64,000 nucleotides of DNA, taken from the NCBI GenBank assembly GCA_963573385.1, contig CAUYLG010026912.1, positions 18,621-82,620 of the forward strand, written 5' to 3'. Below the pieces are notes generated by a model. The model was given only the letters and a program-made list of their open reading frames with translations. It was not told the DNA's origin and made no database searches. The DNA comes from Cacajao melanocephalus (taxonomy: Eukaryota; Chordata; Mammalia; Primates; Pitheciidae). The number at the start of each line of letters is the position of its first letter. Position 1 is the stretch's first letter. Positions 1 through 12,137 of this stretch are shown here, piece by piece. A program made the translations under genes and the position numbers.

Positions 1-1270
1 TCCATAATCAGTGTATGCTATTATTTGTGCATTTTTTAAAGGAATTACACAACTGGAATTATATTGAACACATTTTAAAAATTTCCATTTCCCCTTCTCA
101 TTATGGTTGTGTGATTCATCCATTTTAATTTATATAATCTTGTTAATTGATTTTCGGTATATTTCTCAGTTGTGTGACTAACGGATATTTATTTACCTCT
201 TATCTGTAGACTTTTGGGTTGTGTAAACTATTCTGCTATTACAAAGGATGCTAACATGCATGGCCTTGTTTGTGTTGCCTCAAGCTCTCCTGCAAGAGTA
301 GCTTTAGGGGAAAGACGTAAACCTACAAGCTTCCTGGACTGTAGTATAAATGCATCTTCAATTCACTTGGTATTAATAAATTATTTTCTAAATTAGCCAC
401 ATCAGTTGACAGTATTACCTTCCTACATTCTCACTAACAACTGGCATGCTCAGATATTTTAATTTTTACCAATCTGGGCACGAAGTAACATCTAATTTTT
501 ATTTTGGATCTTCTGAATATTACTGAGACTATGCATCTTTTTCTACGTTGTTGGGTGATGTGGCATACCTTTTCATGAAATATCCTTTGCTCATTTTTCT
601 ATTGGGTCATTCACATTTTGTTTTTACTATTTTTGATATAAATTATTTATGGGTTATTTACAAGTATGTCCTCTAGTATGTAGCTTATATTATCACTGTT
701 TATGGTGTTTTTAATTTTAATGTAGTGAAATTTCTCATTTTTATCTTTGCTGGTTTGTTTTTCCTGTTGTAAATGGTTTTTTTATATTCTCTTTTGAAAG
801 GTTTAAAGCTTCTCTTTTGATGTTTAGGCCTTTAATCTGTTGAGAATTCATATTTGTGTAGGTTATAATAGAGAGAGTTTTTCTATTTTATGTATTAATA
901 GCCTATTGTCCCAGAATCATTTATTAAGAATTCCATTCTTCTGCAACGTTTAGGTTTTTTGTTAAATGTCAGATTTGTGTTATCCCAAATTAGCATATGT
1001 TCAGCACATTTGTCTCGGGTCACTGTTCAAGTTATCTCTTCTATTTACTTTCTCTAATACCACTAGATTCTAATTTAAGAATTATTGTCTAGACTGCAGG
1101 ATACCAAGACTCTCCTATTAAAATTGGCTTTGTGTTTTGTTTCTAGCACGTCTACTTGTTGATAGTGAAATGGTATTTTGCCTACAAAATACATACTGTT
1201 GGCAGAACTAGACTTGTTTCTGATATTTATAAAATACTATATATTTGATAAAATTGGTAGTATATAACCC
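1..1270 (-). mobile_element. Old L1 (L1M-type) fragment, antisense, degraded
   Basis: The plus strand reads like the complement of the 3' part of L1 ORF2. Recognisable blocks are the stretch near 590-620 matching the usual 'cattttt-tattgggt' L1 segment and the segment near 917-960 matching the 'catttgttgaaaagact' region. Divergence is high and no long open frame survives. The left end lies outside the window. I infer an ancient L1M or HAL1-like copy; the subfamily is not resolved. Confidence 0.7.
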
Positions 1271-1721
1271 TAAGAATTTTTGGACCACTTGATCCTCACT
1301 GTTGAGGCAGCTAATGATTTCTACATTTGCTGTCCAGGAAAAGGAGTGACACAGAGAAAGAATGTCAAAGCAGATTCTACAAACAGTAGAATCAAAGATT
1401 TAGCCCAGACCCAGAAGAAACAGAAGGCATAAGTGAAAATTTTGCTGTATATATTACTGTGCCTATGTATGGAACTGCTTAAGAAAACGTGGAAATGGTA
1501 CTACTTAAAAAGAAATATGTATTTCTTTTATTAAGCAGTAGTTTCAGCAATCTGGTCAAAGTTATTATGTAAACTTGACTATCATTGGTCTCTGCCAGTG
1601 AGTAGCATTGAAAACATTTTGGTTTTATGGCATGATCTAAAAAACATTAGTCATACGAAAACCACCATTCTCTTTGTACTCAATGAGGTTAATTTGCCCA
1701 GGTTACTTCTTAGTAAACTAT
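1271..1721. other. No recognised feature
   Basis: AT-rich sequence without a convincing repeat match or open frame. It may hold repeat remnants too old to recognise by eye. Confidence 0.5.
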
Positions 1722-1792
1722 GAGATATGATCCTGCCACTGCACTCCAACCTGGGTGATGGAGCAAGACCCTGTCTCAAAAATAGATAAATA
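1722..1792 (+). mobile_element. Alu 3' end fragment
   Basis: The stretch ending 'ctgtctcaaaaatagataaa' is the last ~60 bases of an Alu right arm, including the 'gccactgcactccaacctgg' block, with a degenerate A-rich tail. Everything 5' of it is missing, so this is a 5'-truncated or deleted copy. Confidence 0.85.
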
Positions 1793-2638
1793 ACGTGGAA
1801 AATACTTGGTAATTCTACAGTTGGTGGCTTATAGTAACAAAATCTATAAACATAAAGGGCTTTGTATTCTGGAAAATATGTAATATATGCAACAGCCCTC
1901 TCTGATTTTCTTTGATTTGTGTTAGCCTTGGCCTGAAGTGAAAACAAGACCCCTGAACCTGCCGGGTTTTGTCATTTTTAGCTGGAAAATAATGGGAAAA
2001 CTTCACCTCTCCCTGGCAGCAGCAGTGGAGCTGGCGACGGTCACTTCAGCCTCCCAGGAGCTCTGAATCCTGCTTGGGGCTGGGGCCAGGCTGGTCAGGC
2101 AGCTACTAGTGCTGCTCACATGGAGGAGCCAGCGTGTTAAGCATTTCTGTCTTCACCCTTGCAATTCCATAAAACAATTTAAAGTTACAATATTCTATTT
2201 TAAACCGCTAACAACTCTACTTCAACTGAGGGTGCTTTTGCATCCTTAGGTACTTGCCAGTCTCTGGAGGCATTTCTGGGTATAACAACTGGAAGCTTCT
2301 ACTGATATTTGTCAATAAGCATTAGTGTGATGCACAGGACTGCCTCCCTTCCCAGTCAAGAAAGAATTTTCTAGCCCCCAAATGTAGAACCTAAATTACT
2401 AGTAAAATCCTCTCCCTTATGTAAACGGACAGGGAGGGTCTCCAAGGACTATAGGAATTTAGTAAACTTGAACAGTAAGCCTGTTTTACAGCCTCCTGCA
2501 CTGCAGCCTGTTTCCCCAAACCCTGTGTGAAATGAGGTCACCTAGCTGGTTAGAAGTAGTTCCTGACAGACCCTGGCATCTTACAGATGATCCTGAGTGA
2601 ACTTTCCTCATCACTGTGCTAACATGTCCACCTGGGAG
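1793..2638. other. No recognised gene; locally GC-richer stretch
   Basis: Bases about 2005-2150 are richer in G and C than the surroundings and contain CAG-type triplets, but there is no open frame, splice-bounded exon or CpG cluster. It may be part of the same old LTR suggested at 2987-3265, since the intervening Alu interrupts it. The origin is not resolved. Confidence 0.4.
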
Positions 2639-3265
<627 letters not shown>

Positions 3266-4111
3266 CCACAGACTCCTGTCTCCACAATAAAATTCTGTGT
3301 ATTCCGGAAGCTGGGATGGGAGGAGAACTAGAGATGAAGAGAAGATTGTTTAGTGGTGGATCCCCAGAGAAGGGACATTGCACTGCAATCTCTCTCAGCC
3401 CTCTTCCTAGTAGGGCATGATGGTAAGAGACGGGAAGAACATCAGGTTGACTTGGAGTACCCAAGGGAATCTTCAAGCTAACTCTGTGGTGGCATGAGTA
3501 TTCCAACTTGCCTTCGTTCCCAGTGTGTCACTGGCGTGGAACAGCAGAAATGAGTCTGTGCTAAATCTCTGGGACGATGAACCCTGCACCCCTTACAAAG
3601 TTTCCCAAGGCCCCAGAATCGAGCGTGAACAGTAGCGTGATTTCCCAAGTGCCTAGAACAACAGGAAAAGATTGAAAACCTTAGAAGGCTGAAGCAGTTT
3701 TTCCATAGCCTATTCATGGCCCTGGATCTGCAGAAATTTTGTAGGTGGTAACCACAAGCACCTTCTGGATATGTAGTAATCAATGAAATGATAGAGACTG
3801 GTATGGGCTAAGACAAAAACAAAAGTAAGTTGTTTGTGCTTTGAACCACCCAGTGCTCCTCCTGGTACTGCAAACAATGGCATCCTGCCCCTCAACCTCT
3901 TTTCTGGGAGTTCTACATGTCAGACACATTGGGATTGAATAGAAGCCCCAACAGGGGATCATGGTTATTTTCGTATCTCAGTGTGGCAAAGGAGGTGGAC
4001 TCAGAAATTACTTCAGGCTGCCAGTGACCTTGGATCTCCTGCTGCTTTCCTTCTCATGAATTTAATTAGATTATTTTATGTGCAATTTAAAAAAAAATAA
4101 TTCCCCAAAAG
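3266..4111. other. No recognised feature
   Basis: Unassigned sequence. Open frames of 60-101 codons on both strands overlap each other in several frames, have no conserved motif, and look like chance. Confidence 0.5.
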
Positions 4112-4224
4112 ATTGAAAACACCTTGAGAAGAAGGGTTATGGCTACCCGTTCACTGCTTTGTCTCTAAGTATCATGCCTGGTGCCTAAAGGATGTTCACC
4201 AAATACTTGTTGAATGAATGAACA
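4112..4224 (+). mobile_element. L2 3' end (sense)
   Basis: The segment follows the L2 3' terminal pattern: a 'ccttgagaagaagggttatg' block, then 'tgcctggtgcctaaaggatg', ending in the TGAATGAATGAA-type tail at about 4212-4223. It is a short 5'-truncated copy of this ancient LINE. Confidence 0.85.
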
Positions 4225-4264
4225 AATCATAAACACACATGAATGTATGTCTCATATCTAGTTA

Positions 4265-4415
4265 CATTGGAAGAGCTCTAGTTTGGGGTTTGGATGTTTT
4301 GGATTGATCCTGACCCATTCACTAATCAGGGGTCACCTTAGCAAATCATAACCTTTTGGAGCCTCAGTTTCTTCATTGGCAAAATGGGAAGATTGGAGTC
4401 AGTGGTTTATGAACT
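4265..4415 (+). mobile_element. MIR (sense)
   Basis: The MIR core is visible as 'gagcctcagtttcttcattg' followed by 'caaaatggg', preceded by the diverged 'agagctctagtttggg' and 'caaatcataacctt' blocks. This is an old tRNA-derived SINE. Confidence 0.88.
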
Positions 4416-4644
4416 GTGTTTGCTCTGGGAATATGTTTGAGAATGGAATAGGACTTCGAGAAGAATGTGCAGTTGGCTGGCTCAGTACTTCTTGCCTTTA
4501 ATGAGAACAAAATTAATTTGTTTTAAATATTAGGCTTAGCATTTAAAGAATATGTCTGTGGCTTATATACTCCCCATACCTTACCCACCCCACTGCCCCC
4601 TGCCACTGAACCATACATACACTTGGGGGAAATACCTCTAAGTT

Positions 4645-5915
4645 CCCTTACATGTTCTTTTTTTAAAAAAAACTTTTTATTTTTTAAATTTCCAATGTTT
4701 ATGGGTACATATGTGTATATTTTTATGGGGAGTATGAGATATTTTGATGGAGGCATACAATGTGAAATATGCACGTCATGGAGAACGGGTTATCTATCCC
4801 CTCAAGCACTTATCTTTTGTGTTATAAGCAATCCAATTATACTTTATTTTTAAATGTACAGTTATTATTGACTATTGTCATCTAGTTGTACTATCAAATA
4901 GTAGGTCTTATATTAAGTATATATTTTTATCCATTAACCATCTCCCTTTACTCCTACCTACCCCCCCATACCCACTACCCTTCCTAGCCTCTAAAAAGCA
5001 TCCTTCTACTCTTTATGTCCATGACTTTCATTGTTTTGATTTCTAGATTCCACAAATAAGTGAAAACGTGAAGTTTTTCTTGGTGTGCCTGGTTTACTTC
5101 ACTTAACATGATGACCTCCAGTTCATTCATATTAGTGCAAAGGACAGGATCTCATTCTTTTTATGGAAGAATAATACTCCATTGTGTATATGTACCACAT
5201 TCTTTATCCATTTAATATTATGGAAACTTAGATTGTTTCCAAATTTTGGCTGTTGTGAACAGTGCTGCAACAAATATGAGAGTGCAGGTATCTCCTTGAT
5301 AGACTGATTTTTTTTTTTCTTTTGGGTATATGTCTAGCAGTTGGATTGTTGAATCATATGGTAGCTCTACTTTTAATTTTTTGAGGCACCTCCGAATGGT
5401 TTTCCATGGTAATTGTACTAATTTACATTCCTAACAATAATGTATAAGAGTTGCTTTTTCTTCATATCCTCACCAGCATTTGATATTGCCTGTCTTTTGG
5501 TTAAAAGCCATTTTAAGTGGGGTGAGATAACATCTCATTGTAGTTTTGATTTGCATTTCTCTGATGATCAGTGATGTTGAGCACCTTTTCATATGCCCTT
5601 TTGCCATTTGTGTCATCTTTTGATATGTGTCTATAAAAATCTTTCAGCTATTTTTTGATTGGATTATTAGATTTTTTTCCTATCTAATTGTTTCAGTTCA
5701 TATATTCTGGTTATTAATCCCTCATCAGATGCATAGTTTGCAAATATTTTCTCCCAACCTGTGGGTTGTCTCTTCACTTTGTTGGTTGTTTCCTTCCCCA
5801 TGCAGAAGCTTTATAACTTGACATGATCCTGTTTGTCCATATTTGCTCTGAGTGCCTGTGTTTGTGGGATATTGCTCAAAATATTTTTGTCCAGACCAAA
5901 CCCTTACATATTCTT
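4645..5915 (-). mobile_element. 5'-truncated primate L1 (3' UTR and ORF2 3' end), antisense, with TSD
   Basis: The element body is 4660-5900 (~1.24 kb). On the minus strand it carries the last part of ORF2 followed by the 3' UTR; its poly-A reads as T-rich sequence at the left. Flanking 15-bp duplications differ at one base: cccttacatgttctt at 4645-4659 and cccttacatattctt at 5901-5915. The text matches L1PB/L1MA-type 3' ends closely. ORF2 is broken by many changes. The copy is dead and began 5'-truncated. Confidence 0.97.
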
Positions 5916-6098
5916 AAGATAGACATGCCAGTATATAACCAGAAAAAGCAATCCAGTATTTCACCACATTAACTTTGCAGTGAGTTAAAAGCCTGTAAGC
6001 GTTGTTAAGAATCTGGATTGCTTAGCTAAGAATTGGTAGGAAAATAGGTATACCTGGGAAATCATGCTTGTCATCTGATGTTCACTACTCAGAAAGCA

Positions 6099-6165
6099 CA
6101 TATATATATATACATATATATATATGTATATATATATATATATGTGTATATATATATATATATAT
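6099..6165. repeat. (TA)n microsatellite
   Basis: An interrupted TA/TG dinucleotide tract of 67 bp, between unassigned sequence on the left and the solo LTR on the right. Overlapping 'ORFs' here are low-complexity artefacts. Confidence 0.97.
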
Positions 6166-6205
6166 CCTATGCAGAAAAAAAATATGTATATGTACAAATA
6201 CATTA

Positions 6206-6691
6206 AGTGTGCAAGCCCCCAAAATTTGAGACTTGTCTTAGTTGATTTAGAAAGTTTATTTTAACAAGGTTGAGGTATTTTACCAAGGTTGTGCCTGCAT
6301 GACACTGCCTCAGGAAGCTCTGATGACCTGTGCCCAAGGTGGTCAGGGCGTAGCTTGGTTTTATACATTTAGGGAGATATGAGACATCAATATATGTAAG
6401 AAGTACATTGGTTTGGTCTAGAAAGGCAGGAAAACTTGAAGCAAAGGTAGGAAGACTAGAAGCAGAAGCAGGGAGGGAGCTTCCAGGTCACAGATAGATG
6501 ATACACAAGTGGCTATAAACTTTTGTTTCTGATTAGCCTTTCTAAAGGAAGCAAATCAGATATGCATCTATCTCAGTGAGCAGAGGAGTGACTTTGAATA
6601 GAATGGGAGGCAGGTTTGCCCTAAGCAGTTTCTGGCTGGCTTGAGTTTTCCTAGTGATTTCAGGGACAAGATTATTTTCCTTTCACAAGTG
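6206..6691 (-). mobile_element. ERV1-class solo LTR, antisense, with 4-bp TSD
   Basis: The LTR body is 6210-6687 (478 bp). On the minus strand it begins TGTGAAAGG and ends CTTGCA, so it has the expected TG...CA ends. The 4-bp sequence AGTG lies on both sides (6206-6209 and 6688-6691), as expected for ERV1 integration. A TATA-like TATAAAACC (complement of ~6356-6365) and a downstream AATAAA (complement of ~6255-6260) sit in the correct order for a promoter and polyadenylation signal. No internal retroviral sequence follows, so recombination between LTRs has left a solo copy. The subfamily is not assigned. Confidence 0.93.
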
Positions 6692-6847
6692 TTTGGTTTG
6701 TGTGTCTGTGGGTGCCCACAGGTTGACATTTTTTCAAATACTTAATGTGTACCAGGTATTTTACTGATAGGTTAAAAGAAAAAACTAATGAAATACAGCA
6801 GTACTATAAAGTAGGTAAAAATTACTATGCAGTTTTATATTTCTTCA

Positions 6848-7175
<328 letters not shown>

Positions 7176-7207
7176 TGTCTACTATATCCTTTTTATATGG
7201 AAATTTT

Positions 7208-7691
7208 TGGTGCCGCAAAAGAAGTAGCATTCAAATATAAATTTTCTCAGCAAAACAATTTACTTCTATAGAAGGGTGCATCTCACAAATGGAGCAATGG
7301 CGAGCACACACCTGGACAAGGAAGAAGGGGTTTTATTACTGACGCAGGTAGCCCCTACTGCTGTGTTGTTCCCCTATTGGCTAAAGTTGGATGGCATAGT
7401 CTAAGCTAATTCCGATTGGCTATTTTAAAGAGAGTAGGGGCACAAACTGGAGTGGTGAGGTGCGTAGTTTGGTGGGAAGGATGATTACAGAACAGGTCAG
7501 AGAAGGTGACCTGGAACAGATGTGAACTACTGATTAGAACTGTCAGGAAATTGGTTTACTGAAACTAGAGGCAAGGGGACACAGAGAACCAGGAAGTTAA
7601 ACTTTAATATGGAGAATTAAAGAATAAGAGAGCCAAACATACTGATATACTGATTCTTTGAAGAGAAACTTGGAGTTCACTATATCTAACA
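7208..7691 (-). mobile_element. ERV1-class LTR, antisense
   Basis: On the minus strand the element starts TGTTAGATATAGTGAACTCC and ends GGCACCA, about 484 bp. Its U5-like end has the block ACCCTTCTATAGAAGTAAAT and an AATAAAA signal upstream. The whole element aligns with the LTR at 11579-12133 (same start pattern, same CCAAT-type block, same U5 block), so both are one family in opposite orientations. I could not find a convincing 4-bp duplication. The family name is not assigned. Confidence 0.85.
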
Positions 7692-7696
7692 TCTCT

Positions 7697-7898
7697 CATA
7701 ACATGCAATGTAATGGGCAAGGGATATTAGTGTAAAAATGACACACACGGTCCCTACTTTCATGGTGCTTATATGAAAAGCAAATGGGAAGGGCAGAAAA
7801 TAAACAAATACATTCATAGAAGTCTGAGATAGCGATGCATTTGTCATCATTCTTATTAGAGATTTTCGGGTATCTCTGAAGAAAATAAAGAGGACACT
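7697..7898 (-). mobile_element. L2, antisense, left part (split by MLT2)
   Basis: The block 'cacggtccctactttcatgg' followed by the 'aaataaacaaatac' run is the antisense L2 pattern. It continues on the far side of the MLT2 LTR at 8223-8350, so the LTR inserted into this older LINE. Confidence 0.75.
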
Positions 7899-8222
7899 TG
7901 TGATGGTTAATTTTATCTGTCAACTTGGAAGGTGTTTTTAGATGAAATTAAAATTTAAAAGAACTTATAAAACATGTTGTCCCCATAATGTGGGTGGTCC
8001 TTGACCAATCAGTTGGAGGCCTGAGTAGAACAAAAGGACCAGCCTCCTTGATCAAGAGAGAATTCTCCAGCAGATTGCTTTAGAACATCAACCACACCAC
8101 TGGCTCTCCTGGGTGTCCAGACTGCTGGCCCATACTGTAGATTGTTATGAGTCAATTCCTTATAATCATTATCACTCTCTTTCTTTCTCTCTGTGTTTCT
8201 CTGGAGAACTCTGATGAAGACA
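7899..8222 (+). mobile_element. MLT2-type ERVL LTR (sense), internally deleted
   Basis: It starts TGTGATGGTTAATTTTAT and ends near GAGAACTCTGATGAAGACA, the MLT2 terminal patterns. Inside are the block 'accaatcagttggaggcctg' and the 'ccaattccttataat'-like end. At about 324 bp it is shorter than a complete MLT2, with sequence missing after base ~7935. It splits the antisense L2 around it. Confidence 0.9.
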
Positions 8223-8350
8223 GCAATAGAATAGAACATGATGAGGGTGAAGTGGGGTGAGAAGAGAAGCTGTATTTGATGGTATTCTTGGGGAAAGGTC
8301 TCTCTGAGAAGCAGACATTCGAGCTGTGATCTGAGTAATGCCAGGGAAAC
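8223..8350 (-). mobile_element. L2, antisense, right part
   Basis: The stretch 'aaaggtctctctgagaagca' and the following 'attcgagctgtgatctgagt' are the antisense L2 blocks that normally follow the segment seen at 7697-7898. Continuity of the L2 order across the LTR supports insertion rather than two separate copies. Confidence 0.75.
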
Positions 8351-8481
8351 AGTTATCTGTTATCTGTCCCTTTCAAGACAGCAGCTTGAAAGGCTTTAGA
8401 GCATAAAATAATTTGGCATTTGGAAGTAACAGAAAGAATTAAGAAACTGAGGTTCAGAGAAGTTATTATTCAGAGAGAAGA

Positions 8482-8793
8482 TGCCTCGTGGGAGGTGATT
8501 GGATCATGGGGGAGGAATTCTGCCTTGCTGTTCTCATGATAGTGAGTTCTCAGGAGATCTGGGTTTTTCAAAGTGTGTAGCAACTCCCCCTTTACCTTCT
8601 CCCTCCTGCTCCAGCCAAACAGGATATAACTGCTTCCCTTTGGCCTTCCTCTAATGATTGTAAGTTTCCCGAGGACTCTCCAGCCATGCTTTCTGTACAG
8701 CCTGCAGAACGGCAGGCCAATTAAACCTCTTTTATTTATAAATTACACAGTCCCAGGTAGTTTTTTATAGTAATGTGAGAATAGACCAATACA
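8482..8793 (+). mobile_element. MST/THE-type MaLR LTR (sense), 5'-truncated
   Basis: Recognisable blocks in order are 'gtgggaggtgattggatcat', 'tgttctcatgatagtgagtt', 'ccaattaaacctcttttatt' and the terminal 'gagaatagaccaatac' ending at 8793. The first ~100 bp of the LTR are missing. Confidence 0.92.
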
Positions 8794-10271
8794 TAGATAT
8801 AAGCCTAATATCCATGTAACAGGCCAGAAAGCTTCTCAGGATAAAAAGCTATATGGTTTCTGTTTTGTTGTGAGAACATTTAATGACTTGAACTCTTGAA
8901 CAACTGAGAGTGTCACAGTAATATGAAAAGTAGCAGTCAATCATCCATTTTATTTAAGAAAAATTCTGTATAATTTCCCCTCCCTGCCAACTTCATAGCT
9001 GCAAGTGAGACGAGGTACCTTAAGGCAAGGATATGACCAGGTAATTGGACCTGCAAATTGAGGACAATTAGATCATTCATACTTGAATAGCAACAAGTCA
9101 ATTACAAATAATTGTAATTGACAATGGGGTAGGTTATAATTGATGTCAATGATTCCTAGGAAGAAGGGAGTAGAAGATTAGAGAACAGGTTTAGATTGTG
9201 TTTGTGGTCACAATAAAAATTAGCAACAATGTATAATTAGAATAGGGTTAGAAAATTGGGCATGATCCACAAACCTTATAATTCTTAATCTGTATATAGA
9301 TTATAAACTTCCAGGGATAAGCAGTGTTCTATTGGATGCTTCCTGTGCTACATCACAAATTTCCCTTGCTTTTGAGAGGTTTGAAAATAATTTTAAAAGC
9401 AGAAAATTTATAAAATGCTGGAACTTTTGTCATAGTTTTGCTGCATTTGTTTATACAGCTTTCCCCCATTTTCAAGCTCTAAGGGCTGCATGAATCCTAG
9501 GCTCATTACCTTTTCTAACATGTCTATGTTGTGTATATCAAACTTTATATTTTTACCCAAATATAAGAAATGTCACCAAGAGTGGTTATAGAATTCACTT
9601 TTTATCACAAAGCAATTGAGAAAAGGCTAGAATGTTTCAGTCGCTAGTTTTCACTGATTATTTTGTGTCACATTGAGGCCTTTGTGTACCTCTGCCTTTG
9701 GGCTAGAAAGGAAGTAGCATCGAAGGCAGAGTGATAGAATCTGTATGAAGTAAATGGCTTGATGAAACACATTCACAAAGTGGCCCACTGCAATTCTCCA
9801 TTAATAAAATCTCTTTGATTACTCAAAATGTATTTATCCTTATTTCAAAATGCATGCATATTTGGGAAGTATACATAAATGAGGGGGGACCACATCACTA
9901 TCCAGTTTAACAGTATTTTCATTTGATTTTTTATGATTATTTTTTATTCTGGCATTGAGATGTTATTGCAGACGCTCTTCTGTTTCCTGCATTACAGTTC
10001 AGAATGACATAGTGAGTATTTTACCATATAATTATAAACTGCGTAACTAAAAATTCAATGGCTATTCATCATTTTTCCTAGTGCTGGTCTCATCTTTTTC
10101 CATTTTTGTGATAAATATTTGTATCAAGGAATATCTTTGTGATGTTCCTTGCGTTTCAGATTATTTTGTTGTGACTTCTGAACTGGGTAAAAAAATGCTC
10201 ATATTTAAAAAGTGTGATTTAGCATTGACATACTAGAAATCCTAGAATGCTGAATCTCAGATGGCTAAAGA
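8794..10271. other. No recognised gene or repeat
   Basis: 1.5 kb of AT-rich unassigned sequence. A small perfect dyad (11-bp arms gtcaattacaa / ttgtaattgac, 4-base loop) lies at 9097-9122. No long open frame. Confidence 0.5.
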
Positions 10272-10436
10272 AGTGCTTCTCAAATTTAAAATACACATGA
10301 AGCATTTGGAGATAATTTAAAAATTAGAATTCTCATTCACTTGATCTGGGGTGGAGCCTAATATTGTCCCCCCTAACAACTTTCCAAGCGATGTTGATGA
10401 TGCTGGCCCTTGCCTCACACTTCGGTAGAAAAATCG
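10272..10436 (-). mobile_element. MER5A-type hAT-Charlie MITE
   Basis: The order 'gtgcttctcaaatttaaaat', 'gatctggggtggagcctaat', 'aacaactttccaagcgatg' and 'gatgatgctggcccttgcc' matches this non-autonomous DNA transposon family in antisense. It is well diverged, with no transposase. Confidence 0.85.
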
Positions 10437-11229
10437 TAATTTTTTTCTCCCTAAATGTGTCAGTGATTGTTGTGTTTCAATGTCCATGTATATCCAAGAT
10501 CCCTTTAACCTCACCACATCTCAGGGAAGATGTCATGACTGCATGAACATTTTTAGGTTTATGTATTATTCTCCAAAAATGCAGTAGCTAAATCCCTTTC
10601 CTTTCTGGCATTTGTTTTGTAGAAGAGTAGCCTGAGGACACCTGACTTTGTTTTCATTTGTGGTTAGATAACCTCTTACATTTCCCACCCTGTGTGTTTA
10701 TAAGGTCATAATTCAAAAATGAAATTCAAGCAGCAGGGCTAAGTAGGCTCCAGCAGGACAAATCCTCCTGCTAACCATGAACTCTAGACACAACACAAAC
10801 CACTGTGTGAAAACACTGGGGAGTGAACAAGAGCAGTGAGATTTTAGAGGGGAATTGACGCAGAAAAAGGAAAGAGCACAGAGTGAGTTTCTGGAGTTTA
10901 TAATTTTTAGTTTGAGGGCAGGTCATAGTCAGTGTCACAGTGGCAATTAAAACCAACAGAAAACCTGTAGCCTTTTTGGCAAGAAAAATTGGAGGCTAGT
11001 GCTTGAAGCACCACTTCCTCTCAGAAGTCAAAGGGTAGTCCCGGAAAGGAGAGGGAAAGGCGGAGCCCCTAAATTTATGTATTAACTCTCCCTATATCGC
11101 CAGGCTATACTATGAACCATGAATGTGTAGAGTACATTGCCAGCAGCTCAGCTAATAGTGAAAGATATGAAGTGACATATTTTTATGCCACCTATAGGGG
11201 AACACATTTAACAAAAGATAAATAGTGTC
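10437..11229. other. No recognised feature
   Basis: Unassigned sequence. Frames of 60-61 codons near 10364-10546 and 10771-10956 have no supporting motif. Confidence 0.5.
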
Positions 11230-11578
11230 CAGTTTAGTTACCTACTGAAAGGAATTAAGAAGACTTGAAGAAATAGAGAAAGATACGATGTTAATAGAAG
11301 ACTAAATAGTTAAGATGTTAATTTTACCTCAAACTGATCTATAGGTTCCATGTAATCTCTATCAAAATCCAACAACCCTGCATTTAAAATTCATATGAAA
11401 ATATTAAGGACCTAGATTATCCAAAGCAAACTTGAGAAGAACAAAATTAGGAGACATACAGTTTATAACTCCAAGATTAACTATAATACACTGTAATCAA
11501 ATTATTATTTTACTGGCATAGAATTAATAAATAGATTAAAGTAATAGACTAACGCACTAAAAACTAGAGACATACTTA
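11230..11578 (+). mobile_element. L1M ORF2 fragment (sense), left part
   Basis: The stretch with 'aaactgatctataggttcca', 'atcaaaatccaacaaccctg' and 'aaggacctagattatccaaa' follows the L1 ORF2 reverse-transcriptase-to-C-terminal region. It stops abruptly at the LTR at 11579, and the next ORF2 text resumes after 12137. Confidence 0.88.
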
Positions 11579-12137
11579 TGTCAGATACAGTAAGCTCCTT
11601 TTCAAAGGTTTAACTTTTAACTTCTTTGTTCTTTGTTCTTGAGATCACCTTGCCCCTTCCCCTAATCTACCTGCTCTTTAAGCAACTTTTCCCGCTGATC
11701 CCAACCTGTAACTCACATCTCTTCCTTATTTAGAAAGAGGTCTTCAGTCCTAGCCATCCAGTCTGTAAACTGCACCTCCCATGGAAAACTACTTTTCCCG
11801 CTTTTGCAGTGCCCTGACATCTGCAAACATGCCTTGTACCTTAACGGACAGCCTCTCCATTCCTGCCTAATTAGCAATATTCAATTTTAAACAGTAGTCA
11901 ATCGGACCAGCTTAGATTGTGTGGTCCAACTCCAGCCAATGGGGACACAACACAGAAACAGGTACTAACTGCGTTAACAATTAAAGAAAAACCCTTCCCT
12001 TCTTTGTTCAGTGTGCTCTGGCAGTGACCAGAAGTGCAAGTGGCACCCTTCTTCAGAAGTAAATTTGCCTTGCTGAGAAATCTTTTGTTTGAAAGCTCAT
12101 TTCCATTGTGACTCCAAGCTCTTATTTCCAACACTTA
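11575..12137 (+). mobile_element. ERV1-class solo LTR (sense) inserted in L1M, 4-bp TSD
   Basis: The LTR body is 11579-12133 (555 bp), from TGTCAGATACAGTAAGC to CCAACA. CTTA is found on both sides (11575-11578 and 12134-12137), the expected ERV1 target duplication. The interior has two CCAAT-type boxes and a U5-like block ACCCTTCTTCAGAAGTAAAT. It is homologous to the antisense LTR at 7208-7691. There are no gag-pol remnants, so it is a solo LTR. Confidence 0.93.

Noticed and set aside
2005..2150. GC-richer patch as a possible exon or CpG island
   Set aside because: Very few CpGs, no open frame and no splice pair; may be an old LTR part.
9097..9122. Small perfect dyad as a regulatory hairpin
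   Set aside because: Short AT-rich palindromes are common in such DNA and nothing around it suggests function.
7208..12133. The two related LTRs as the ends of one provirus
   Set aside because: They are in opposite orientation, and the right one has its own CTTA target duplication; no retroviral genes lie between.
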